Assembly: GCA_016869415.1 (NCBI GenBank)
Contig: VGEI01000226.1
Location: 1-6,215, forward strand
Direction of reading: 5' to 3'
Length of the DNA stretch: 6,215 nucleotides
From: Alphaproteobacteria bacterium
GTDB lineage: Bacteria; Pseudomonadota; Alphaproteobacteria; CACIAM-22H2
A program made the translations under genes and the position numbers. Positions 1 to 5,812 of this stretch are shown here, piece by piece (position 1 is the stretch's first letter; each line of letters begins with the position of its first letter). The notes beneath the pieces were generated by a model that worked only from the letters and a program-made list of their open reading frames with translations, did not search any database and was not told the DNA's origin.

Positions 1-159
1 GGCAGCTTTCTCAAAGGTGAATACACGGTGTGGGGCGAAGTGACCTCGGGCATGGAGCATGTCGATGCTATCCCCAAGGGCGAGCCGCCGCGCAGCCCCG
101 GCAAGATCAAGAAGCTGCAGGTCGCCAGCGACGGCCTGAAAGCCAACATCCAGGCCTGA
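1..159 (+). CDS. Cyclophilin-type peptidyl-prolyl cis-trans isomerase, C-terminal part (cut by left edge)
   Basis: Frame 1 is open from the first base to a TGA at 157-159 and gives 52 residues ending in KANIQA. The stretch YTVWGEVTSGMEHVDAIPKG is the typical C-terminal beta-strand and helix of bacterial cyclophilins, which catalyse cis-trans isomerisation of peptide bonds before proline and help protein folding. It is about 70% identical (31 of 44 residues) to the C-terminus of the complete cyclophilin just downstream. The residue matching Trp121 of human cyclophilin A is Phe (SFLKGEY), and the one matching His126 is Tyr; both are common in bacterial members. The start, the Arg/Gln active-site residues and any signal peptide lie outside the window, so its cellular location cannot be judged. 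The next gene begins 10 bases after the stop, so the two are probably co-transcribed. Confidence 0.9.
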   Translation, partial: GSFLKGEYTVWGEVTSGMEHVDAIPKGEPPRSPGKIKKLQVASDGLKANIQA

Positions 160-163
160 GGTG
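158..163 (+). promoter_or_regulatory. Ribosome binding site for the second cyclophilin gene
   Basis: GAGGTG lies 6 bases before the ATG at 170 and overlaps the stop codon of the upstream gene. It decides the start: a GTG at 161 in the same frame would lie inside this site and would have no ribosome binding site of its own at the right distance. Starting at 170 also gives a clean signal peptide beginning MKRF. Confidence 0.65.
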
Positions 164-169
164 TCTTTC

Positions 170-700
170 ATGAAGCGTTTTCTGATCGGCGCGCTGGCCG
201 CGCTGGCATTCATCACAACGGCTGCGGCCCAGGCGCCACGTGACCCCGAGAACCTGCTCTTCCTCGACGTCGAGGGCGGGCGGGTGACCATCATCCTGCG
301 CCCGGATCTGGCGCCCAAGCATGTGGCCCGCATCAAGGAGCTGACGCGCCAGAAATTCTACGACGGGCTGCTCTTTCACCGGGTGATCGACGGCTTCATG
401 GCACAGACCGGCGACCCCAAGGGCAACGGCACCGGCGGCTCGGGCACCAAGCTGCCGGCCGAGTTCAGCCGCGAGCCCTTCGTCCGCGGCACGATCGGCG
501 CGGCGCGCACCAACGACCCGAACAGCGCCGACAGCCAGTTCTTCATCATGTTCGCGCCGGCCTCGCACCTCAACGGCCAGTACACCGTCTGGGGCCGTGT
601 CATCTCGGGGATGGAACTGATCGACAAGATCCCCAAGGGCGAGCCGCCGCGCAATCCCGGCCGCATTCTCAAGCTGCAGGTCGCGGCCGACGTAAAATAA
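170..700 (+). CDS. Exported cyclophilin-type peptidyl-prolyl cis-trans isomerase
   Basis: This 176-residue protein is a complete single-domain cyclophilin that isomerises Xaa-Pro peptide bonds. Residues 1-20 or 1-22 form a signal peptide (MKRF, a hydrophobic core, then AAAQA before the likely cleavage point), so it should act in the periplasm. There is no lipobox Cys. The cyclophilin domain covers about 28-172. Active-site residues visible are Arg71 in FHRVI, Phe76 and Gln79 in DGFMAQTGD, and Gln123 and Phe125 in SQFFI. The position of human Trp121 is His133 and that of His126 is Tyr138. Loss of that Trp is usual in bacterial cyclophilins and is generally linked to weak cyclosporin A binding. 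A GTG at 161 in frame is a possible but less likely start. The gene follows a paralogue by 10 bases, probably in one operon; paired ppi genes are common in alphaproteobacteria. The ppiA name would fit an exported member, but paralogue assignment is uncertain. Confidence 0.93.
   Translation: MKRFLIGALAALAFITTAAAQAPRDPENLLFLDVEGGRVTIILRPDLAPKHVARIKELTRQKFYDGLLFHRVIDGFMAQTGDPKGNGTGGSGTKLPAEFSREPFVRGTIGAARTNDPNSADSQFFIMFAPASHLNGQYTVWGRVISGMELIDKIPKGEPPRNPGRILKLQVAADVK
629..653 (+). repeat. Direct repeat shared by the two cyclophilin genes (other copy at 70-94)
   Basis: Twenty-five bases are identical to 70-94, encoding IPKGEPPR in both genes, and a second block of 14 identical bases (671-684 against 112-125) lies at the same 559-base offset. 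This is residual coding identity between tandem paralogues and not a mobile or regulatory repeat. It is long enough to note as a possible site for recombination that would fuse or delete one copy. Confidence 0.7.
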
Positions 701-718
701 CAGACATTCCGGACATGA

Positions 719-755
719 GGCCGGGAAATTGCCGGTCTAGATCAATATTCTAGAC
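719..755. terminator. Overlapping stem-loops between convergent genes, possible bidirectional terminator
   Basis: The 95 bases between two convergent stop codons (700 and 796) hold two alternative hairpins. One is a perfect inverted repeat, GTCTAGA at 735-741 and TCTAGAC at 749-755, with a 7-base loop. The other pairs GGCCGG at 719-724 with CCGGTC at 732-737 (one G-U pair) around a 7-base loop. They share bases 735-737, so only one can form fully at a time. Neither is followed by a run of T on either strand, so this is not a classical intrinsic terminator. Position favours transcription termination; the 21-bp dyad could instead bind a dimeric regulator. Confidence 0.35.
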
Positions 756-795
756 ACGACGTGAAATGGCTTTTGACGCGCCTTGGCGGCGCCAG

Positions 796-1881
796 TCAGG
801 AGCCCTTCTTCTCCTCCTCGACCAGGTCGGAGAGTTTTTTGCGCAGATTGTCCGTCTTCCAGTCGGGCAAGCGGTAGGCCCACGCCGCCACTTTGGCGTT
901 GAGAGCTTCAACCTCTTCTTTCACCTCGCCGGCGCTCTTCAGCTTGCCTTCCTTCTTCTCTTCCTCGGAGGGCTCGGCCGCCGGCGCCTGATAGCGCGCC
1001 GAGAGCTTCACCCAGGTCTGGGCGTCGGCCTCGACCAGGTCGGCACGCACGATCATCCCGTCGAAGGTGGTGATCTCGCCATAGGGCCCGCCGGCCACCA
1101 CCAGGATCTCGCTGAGCGGCCGCACATCTTCGAGCTCCAGCCGCTCGAAGGGCGAGGCGAGATTGTTGATGTCCCACTCAGACTTGACCTTCTTGCCCTC
1201 CGGCACCTGGTTCTTCAGGGCGAAGTTCTTGTCGCTCACCTTCTCCCGCGCCACCTCGACCTTCGCGCCGTCGGCATGCACCACGGTGATCGCCGCGACG
1301 CGCTCGCGCGCCACGTCGGAGAGATTCTTGTCGAGCCAGTTGAGCAGGCCCTTATCCGGCTGCACCCGGCCTTTGGCCAGCCAGGTCTCGTTGCCGCCGG
1401 CCCGGCGCACATAGGTGCCGTCGCCGCCGGTGCCGCGGCCGAAGCGCTGCTTGCCGACATAGGTCGCGAGAATCTCGCCGCCGCCGGCATCCTTGAGCGT
1501 CACCAGGGTCGACTTGGCGTCGGCCTGCGACAGATCCTCGAGCTCGAGCGAGGCGAAGAGGGCGGGCGAGCTGGTCTTTTGCTCGAGCGGCCGCAGGTCG
1601 GAGAGGTCGAGCAGCAGGCGGCGGACTTTGTCGAAGGCGGCCGGATAGTCGTGCTTGGCCGGCACCACCCAGGCATCGCCCTTGCGTGTCACGGTGACGC
1701 TTTCATCCTTGCGCGCCACGCTCAGGCTGGTGACGTCGTTGATCCTGCCCGCCAGCGCGGGAAACACGCGCTCTGAGGCCGAGGGCGTGTTCGAGCCCGG
1801 GCCCGACAGGCTGACGGCCACCGCGCCGCCCACGGCCACAGCCGCGACGATGCCCAGCGCGATCACATGCGACGACTTCAT
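796..1881 (-). CDS. DUF4340 domain-containing membrane-anchored protein of a Gld-like ABC transporter operon
   Basis: This 361-residue protein has a single N-terminal membrane segment at about residues 6-25, followed by a soluble, probably periplasmic region. Residues about 45-250 show the DUF4340 pattern: an ITSL/SV strand followed by WVVPAKHDYPA, then a KVRRLLLDLSDLRPLEQK helix and a LFASLELED stretch. The conserved ending YRLPDWKTDNLRKKLSDLV lies at about 337-354. Residues 303-330 and the last 20 residues are very rich in Lys and Glu. DUF4340 has no known biochemical activity; in many bacteria it is encoded next to GldG-type auxiliary proteins and ABC-2 permeases, as here, so a role as an accessory subunit of that transporter is inferred. 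It is the last gene of the operon, 16 bases after the GldG-like gene, with its own good ribosome binding site. The stop at 796-798 faces the convergent cyclophilin gene. Confidence 0.85.
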   Translation of the reverse strand: MKSSHVIALGIVAAVAVGGAVAVSLSGPGSNTPSASERVFPALAGRINDVTSLSVARKDESVTVTRKGDAWVVPAKHDYPAAFDKVRRLLLDLSDLRPLEQKTSSPALFASLELEDLSQADAKSTLVTLKDAGGGEILATYVGKQRFGRGTGGDGTYVRRAGGNETWLAKGRVQPDKGLLNWLDKNLSDVARERVAAITVVHADGAKVEVAREKVSDKNFALKNQVPEGKKVKSEWDINNLASPFERLELEDVRPLSEILVVAGGPYGEITTFDGMIVRADLVEADAQTWVKLSARYQAPAAEPSEEEKKEGKLKSAGEVKEEVEALNAKVAAWAYRLPDWKTDNLRKKLSDLVEEEKKGS

Positions 1882-1885
1882 GCGA

Positions 1886-1897
1886 CCTTCTCCCTTC
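1886..1897 (-). promoter_or_regulatory. Ribosome binding site of the DUF4340 gene
   Basis: On the - strand the 16-base gap before the ATG at 1881 is almost entirely purine-rich: GAAGGGAGAAGG. GGGAG sits 8 bases and GAAGG 4 bases before the start codon. It is the clearest Shine-Dalgarno site in the operon and supports both the chosen start and independent initiation on this last gene. Confidence 0.65.
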
Positions 1898-3871
1898 TCA
1901 GGCAGTGCCGGCGGCCACCGCGCGCCGCGCCGGGGCCCGGCGGCGGACGCGCACGACGCCGACGATGATGGCGGCGATGCCGACGAGGATCGGTACCAGG
2001 CCGATGTTGACGAACTTCAGGGTCATGTCCAGCGCCTCGATGTCGCGGCGCAGCTCGTGCTGCACGTCGCGCAGCTCGCGGCGGATGCCCAGCATGTCGG
2101 CGCGGAACTTCTCGATCGCCTCCTGCTGCTCGCGCGAGACAATGGCACGCCCCGCCTCACCCTGCGGCTGGCTCTGGCTCTGCAGCTCGCTGAGCTTCTT
2201 CTCCGTGTCGCGCAGCTTCTCGGTCAGCTCGCGCTCCTTGGCGCGGAACTTGAGCTCGGCGTCGCGCTGCAGCTCCTGCACGGTAAGGAACGGCCGGGCC
2301 GACATGCCGCGGGTCCGCAGGCTGATCAGGTCGTCGCTGCCCAGCAAATTGTCCACCGCGTTGACCACGAAATCGCCGTTGGAGGCGGCCGGGATGATCA
2401 TGCGCTGGCCGAAGAATTCCTGGACCTGGGCCCAGAAGCGGTCCTCGAGCAGATCGGTATCGGCCACCACGATGAGGTTGGCCGGTACCTTGGATTCTTT
2501 GAGCGCCTCGGCCGGCGGCGTTGCGGCGGCGGCCGGGTTCGCCGGCGCTTCCTCGCCCTCCTTCTTGGGCTCGGGCGGCGGCCCATCGGGGAAGGCGCTC
2601 TTCACCGGGCCGGCGACGCGCGCCGCCAGGATATAGGGCTGATTGTCGGGCTTGAACTCGGCGAGGATCTTCACCGGATCAGGCTGCGTCTTCACGGCGT
2701 CGACCTCGATCTGGGTCGATTGCGGGCTGGTGCGCACCAGCGGCGTCAGGGTGGTGGTCGCACCCTCTTTCGCCTTGAGCACCCCGGCCGAAGCCAGCTG
2801 CAGCACGCCCGTCTCGGCCGTCAGGACGTCGCTGCGATTGAAGTGCCCGTCGTCGCGCAGGCTGAGCCAAGCCAGATAGTCGACAGCGCGCACGCGCGTG
2901 TCGGTGCCAGCGTTCACCCGCCTGGCGGCGAGGCGGTCGCCGGCGACCTTGCCCTCGACCATCTCGATGCCCCAGGCATCGAACAGCGGCTTCAGATTCG
3001 AGGCGGTGAGACCGGTCTGCGCCGCCATGCCGGGCCGCGTCATCTCGCCCTCGGCGTGCGGGTCGACGAAGACCAGCGCCCGTCCGCCGCGCAGCACGAA
3101 CTGGTCGATGGCGTAGAGCGTCTTCTCCGGCAGATTCTGCGGATGGGCGACGATCAGCACGCCGATCTCCGCCGGGATGGCGGCGGCGTCGCGTTCGATC
3201 ATCTTCAGGTCGAAGAATTGGTTGAGCTGGCTATGGATCGCCCAGGGCTCGGGTGGGCGCTGGCGCATGTCGCCGGTGACGGGCAGCATGGTCAGTAAGC
3301 CGACCGACGGCTTCTTGGTGATGGTGAGGTTGTAGACGATCTTGGTCAGGTCATACTCGAGGAAGCGCTCGCGCTCCGGCTGGAAGAAGGCGATGACCTC
3401 CTCCTTGTCCGCCGTATTCGTGGCGGCAAGGCCGAAATAGACGAGGTCGCCGCCCTGGTTGACCGGCACGCCCTGCAGGCCGAAGCCGACGGCGCGGTCT
3501 TCCTCGTCGGAGAACGGCCGCGGGTCGATGACCTCGAGCTTGATCTTGCCGCGCGAAGCGGTCTGGTACTCCTGCAGCATCTCGCGGATACGCGTGGCGT
3601 AGACCGCGTAGCTGGGGATCTCGCGGCCCAGCCTGTCGGAGAAATAGAAGCGCAGGGTCAGCGGCTCCTCGATCTTCGCCAGCACCGATTTGGTGCCGGC
3701 GGAAAGCGTGAAGAGCCGGTCAGCGGTCAGGTCGAGCCGCGTCGTCGACAGCGTCCGGTTGGCGACGACGTTGATCGCCACGAAGACGATCAGGGCAAGG
3801 ACGATCCCGCCGAGGGAGAGCAGGTTGCGGCGGGACGGCGAGGCGGGAGTCAGGGAGGGGATATTGCTCAT
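1898..3871 (-). CDS. GldG-type ABC transporter auxiliary protein (ABC_transp_aux family)
   Basis: This 657-residue protein has a membrane segment at about 17-37 and a second near the C-terminus at about 621-641, followed by an Arg-rich tail (RVRRR) that should be cytoplasmic. The large region between them is predicted to be periplasmic. Residues 42-270 fit the GldG/ABC_transp_aux family: LDLTADRLFTLS, a KIEEPLTLRFYFSD strand, KIKLEVIDPRPF, and a GVLIVAHPQ...IDQFVLRGGRALVFVDPH core at about 237-272. Residues 426-460 are a Pro/Ala/Glu-rich linker. Residues about 530-615 are highly charged with heptad-like spacing and probably form a coiled coil, interrupted near 565-580. Such proteins accompany an ABC-2 permease and ATPase; their function outside Bacteroidetes gliding is not established. 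The start is 3 bases after the permease stop with no obvious Shine-Dalgarno, suggesting translational coupling. No frameshift or truncation is seen. Confidence 0.88.
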   Translation of the reverse strand: MSNIPSLTPASPSRRNLLSLGGIVLALIVFVAINVVANRTLSTTRLDLTADRLFTLSAGTKSVLAKIEEPLTLRFYFSDRLGREIPSYAVYATRIREMLQEYQTASRGKIKLEVIDPRPFSDEEDRAVGFGLQGVPVNQGGDLVYFGLAATNTADKEEVIAFFQPERERFLEYDLTKIVYNLTITKKPSVGLLTMLPVTGDMRQRPPEPWAIHSQLNQFFDLKMIERDAAAIPAEIGVLIVAHPQNLPEKTLYAIDQFVLRGGRALVFVDPHAEGEMTRPGMAAQTGLTASNLKPLFDAWGIEMVEGKVAGDRLAARRVNAGTDTRVRAVDYLAWLSLRDDGHFNRSDVLTAETGVLQLASAGVLKAKEGATTTLTPLVRTSPQSTQIEVDAVKTQPDPVKILAEFKPDNQPYILAARVAGPVKSAFPDGPPPEPKKEGEEAPANPAAAATPPAEALKESKVPANLIVVADTDLLEDRFWAQVQEFFGQRMIIPAASNGDFVVNAVDNLLGSDDLISLRTRGMSARPFLTVQELQRDAELKFRAKERELTEKLRDTEKKLSELQSQSQPQGEAGRAIVSREQQEAIEKFRADMLGIRRELRDVQHELRRDIEALDMTLKFVNIGLVPILVGIAAIIVGVVRVRRRAPARRAVAAGTA

Positions 3872-3874
3872 GGC

Positions 3875-4609
3875 TCAGGACGATTTCTTGAGGTCGACGA
3901 TGGCCGCGTTGGCAAAGAGGAAGACGGCGATCAGCGTGCCGAAGTAGACGATGTCGCGCCCGTCGATGACGCCGCGGGTGATGGCGTTGAAATGTGCCAC
4001 GAAGCTGAACGAGGCGACGACCTCGACGATCGCCTGCGGCGCCCAGCCGGAGAAGAAGTTGAGCACGATGGGCGAGCCGCTGACCGTGAAGATGAAGCAC
4101 AGCGCCGCCGCGACGACGAAGGCGATGACCTGGTTCTTGGTCGCGGCCGAGACCGCTGCGCCGATCGCCAGATAGCCGCCGGCCATCAGCAGGCTGCCGA
4201 TATAGCCCGCCAGGATCACGCCGTTGTCGGGGCTGCCGAGCAGGTTCACCGTGATCCAGATGGGGAAGGTGAGGGCCAGCGCGATGCCGGTGAAGGCCCA
4301 GGCGGCGAGGAACTTACCCAGCACCGCCTCGGCGATGGAGATGGGCAGGGTGAGGAAGAGTTCGATCGTGCCGCTCTTGCGCTCCTCGGCCCACAGCCGC
4401 ATGGAGAGGGCCGGGATGAGGATCAGGTAGAGCCAGGGATGGAAGACGAAAAAGGAGCTGAGATCGGCCTGACCGCGGTCGAAGAAATTGCCGAGATAGA
4501 AGGTGAAGGCGCCGGCCATGCCGAGGAAGATGACCAGGAAGACGTAGGCGACCGGGGTGGCGAAGTAGCCGCCGAGCTCGCGCGAAAAGATATGGCAGAG
4601 GTTGCGCAT
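3875..4609 (-). CDS. ABC-2 type transporter permease, GldF-like
   Basis: This 244-residue inner-membrane protein has about six hydrophobic segments, at roughly 16-38, 55-71, 98-122, 131-155, 161-184 and 219-240. The motif MRLWAEERKSGTIELFLTLP at 70-89 is the hallmark cytoplasmic coupling region of ABC-2 permeases of the GldF/NosY kind, the surface that contacts the ATPase. It should form the membrane channel of the transporter, probably as a homodimer since no second permease gene is present in the operon. It starts 3 bases after the ATPase stop and ends 3 bases before the GldG-like gene. The name GldF is by family resemblance; nothing indicates gliding motility, and the substrate is unknown. 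Confidence 0.9.
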   Translation of the reverse strand: MRNLCHIFSRELGGYFATPVAYVFLVIFLGMAGAFTFYLGNFFDRGQADLSSFFVFHPWLYLILIPALSMRLWAEERKSGTIELFLTLPISIAEAVLGKFLAAWAFTGIALALTFPIWITVNLLGSPDNGVILAGYIGSLLMAGGYLAIGAAVSAATKNQVIAFVVAAALCFIFTVSGSPIVLNFFSGWAPQAIVEVVASFSFVAHFNAITRGVIDGRDIVYFGTLIAVFLFANAAIVDLKKSS

Positions 4610-4612
4610 GGG

Positions 4613-5560
4613 TCAGCTCCGGCCTTCGGTAACGGTGCGGAAGACCTCGTCGAGTCTGCCGCGCTCGACGCGCACCTCCTCGACCTGGTTCGCCGGGTCG
4701 CGGGCGATCTGGCTGATCTCGGCGATGATCGGCTGGCCACCATGGGCAAAGGCGACGAGGCAGGCGAGCCCGTCCTCACCCTGGATCTGCTCGGTCCCGG
4801 CCACTATGGGCAGCTTGCGGACCTGTTCGTCCACTTTGTGCATCACCTGTGCCTTAAGCACGATCGAAACGGCGTTGTGGTAGCGCGAGCGCGCCGCGAG
4901 CTCGTCCGGTGTGCCGTCGACCACGACGCGGCCCTGCGAGATGATCATGGCCCGCGTGCATACGGCGTCTACCTCCTCGAGGATGTGGGTCGAGATGATG
5001 ACCGCCTTGTCCTTCGCGAGGTTGGAGATCAGCGTGCGCACCTCGTGCTTCTGATTGGGGTCGAGGCCGTCGGTCGGCTCGTCGAGGATGAGCACCTCGG
5101 GATCGTGCAGGATCGCCTGGGCCAAGCCGACGCGGCGCTTGAAGCCTTTCGACAGCGTGTCGATCGGCCGCTGCATCACTCCCTCGAGGTGCAGCAGATG
5201 GGCAGCGCGCTCGATACGCGCCTGCTTCTTGGCGCCGCTGTAGCCGCGGATGCCGCCGACGAAACTGAGGAATGCCTGTGGCGTCATGTCGGGATAGGCC
5301 GGCGCACCCTCGGGCAGGTAGCCGATCTTGCTCTTCACCGCGACCGGGTCCCGGGTGACGTCGTGGTCGCAGACGATGGCCGTGCCCGCGGTCGGCGCCA
5401 GGAAGCCGGTGATCATCTTCATGGTCGTCGACTTGCCCGCACCGTTGGGCCCGAGGAAGCCGAGCACCTCGCCGCGTTTGACCGTGAAGGAGACGTTATC
5501 GACGGCCTGGATGGCACCGAAGCGCTTGCTCAGGTTCCGGACCGACAGCATTTCCGACAT
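4613..5560 (-). CDS. ABC transporter ATP-binding protein, GldA/CcmA-like
   Basis: This 315-residue cytoplasmic ATPase powers the transporter. The nucleotide-binding domain covers about residues 4-220. Visible motifs are Walker A GPNGAGKST (37-45), signature LSKGF (136-140) in place of LSGGQ, Walker B VLILDEP (156-162) with catalytic Glu161, D-loop GLDP (165-168), and switch His192 in ISTH. The Q-loop Gln is replaced by Glu84 in GYLPEG, which is usual for the GldA-like branch and so not evidence of inactivity. Residues 221-315 form a C-terminal extension ending RLDEVFRTVTEG, typical of ATPases paired with ABC-2 permeases. The start at 5560 has a modest GGGGA 8 bases upstream; a second ATG three codons in is possible but has poorer spacing. 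It is the first gene of the four-gene operon and is preceded by 252 non-coding bases. Confidence 0.94.
   Translation of the reverse strand: MSEMLSVRNLSKRFGAIQAVDNVSFTVKRGEVLGFLGPNGAGKSTTMKMITGFLAPTAGTAIVCDHDVTRDPVAVKSKIGYLPEGAPAYPDMTPQAFLSFVGGIRGYSGAKKQARIERAAHLLHLEGVMQRPIDTLSKGFKRRVGLAQAILHDPEVLILDEPTDGLDPNQKHEVRTLISNLAKDKAVIISTHILEEVDAVCTRAMIISQGRVVVDGTPDELAARSRYHNAVSIVLKAQVMHKVDEQVRKLPIVAGTEQIQGEDGLACLVAFAHGGQPIIAEISQIARDPANQVEEVRVERGRLDEVFRTVTEGRS
4617..4620 (-). promoter_or_regulatory. Ribosome binding site of the permease gene, inside the ATPase coding end
   Basis: GGAG on the - strand lies 7 bases before the ATG at 4609 and is contained in the last codons of the ATPase gene. With only 3 bases between the ATPase stop and the permease start, this arrangement favours translational coupling of the two subunits. 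Confidence 0.55.
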
Positions 5561-5648
5561 GACCAGGGTCCCCGACGTGTAGTTGTTCTCTGTCGCATAG
5601 CGGCTGCCGTGGCGGAGGTGGCCTTCGCCAGAAAATCTCGTCCGTCCC

Positions 5649-5665
5649 GGGGCCGCAAGCGCCCC
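5649..5665. other. GC-rich hairpin in the presumed 5' leader of the ABC operon
   Basis: GGGGC at 5649-5653 pairs perfectly with GCCCC at 5661-5665 around a 7-base loop. It lies about 90 bases upstream of the ATPase start, just downstream of the promoter candidate on the - strand, so it could be near the 5' end of the leader RNA. On the + strand it is followed by TGATTTAA, too weak for a terminator, and no + strand gene needs one here. Its function is unknown. Confidence 0.3.
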
Positions 5666-5666
5666 T

Positions 5667-5695
5667 GATTTAAGGCAACAGGAGCGTTTTGCAAG
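5667..5695 (-). promoter_or_regulatory. Weak sigma-70-type promoter candidate for the ABC transporter operon
   Basis: On the - strand CTTGCA (5690-5695) and TAAATC (5667-5672) are separated by 17 bases; an alternative reading is TTGCAA and TTAAAT with a 15-base spacer. The -35 box resembles the alphaproteobacterial CTTGAC type, but the -10 box is poor. It lies in the most AT-rich part of the 252-base region upstream of the ATPase gene, where a promoter is expected. The rest of 5561-5812 shows only the two hairpins listed; no riboswitch or small gene was recognised. Confidence 0.25.
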
Positions 5696-5705
5696 GGTTT
5701 CATTA

Positions 5706-5726
5706 GCGCTCCGGGATGCGGAGTGC
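5706..5726. terminator. Hairpin downstream of the racemase-family gene, possible terminator or operator
   Basis: GCGCTCCG at 5706-5713 and CGGAGTGC at 5719-5726 form an 8-bp stem (one G-T pair on the + strand, a C-A mismatch on the - strand) with a 5-base loop. It lies about 87 bases after the stop of the racemase-family gene and upstream of the promoter candidate, where a terminator for that gene would fit. There is no following T run on the - strand, so intrinsic termination is doubtful. The CTCCG/CGGAG dyad could instead be a regulator site. Confidence 0.25.
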
Positions 5727-5812
5727 CGATGACAAAATAGTAACGTTTCTCAGAAGGTTAAGAGGGTGCGGTCGACCACCATCCGGCGGCATTCAGCGGC
5801 CTTGGCAGGCGA

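Noticed and set aside
161..169. GTG at 161 as the start of the exported cyclophilin.
   Set aside because: It overlaps the GAGGTG ribosome binding site and adds three residues before a typical signal-peptide start; the ATG at 170 has correct spacing.
766..1776. A 336-codon open frame on the + strand opposite the DUF4340 gene.
   Set aside because: It mirrors the codons of the DUF4340 gene, shows no family motif, and has no convincing ribosome binding site; the - strand protein has a membrane anchor and conserved family pattern.
1655..3298. A 547-codon open frame on the + strand opposite the GldG-like and DUF4340 genes.
   Set aside because: It is antisense to well-supported genes, has a biased His/Arg/Leu/Gly composition and no recognisable domain or start signal, so it is a shadow of GC-rich codon use.
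3992..5668. A 558-codon open frame on the + strand opposite the ATPase and permease genes.
   Set aside because: It lies wholly opposite genes with clear ABC family motifs, its translation is low-complexity and rich in Arg, Asp, Gly and His, and it matches no family I recognise. Long antisense frames are expected in GC-rich coding DNA.
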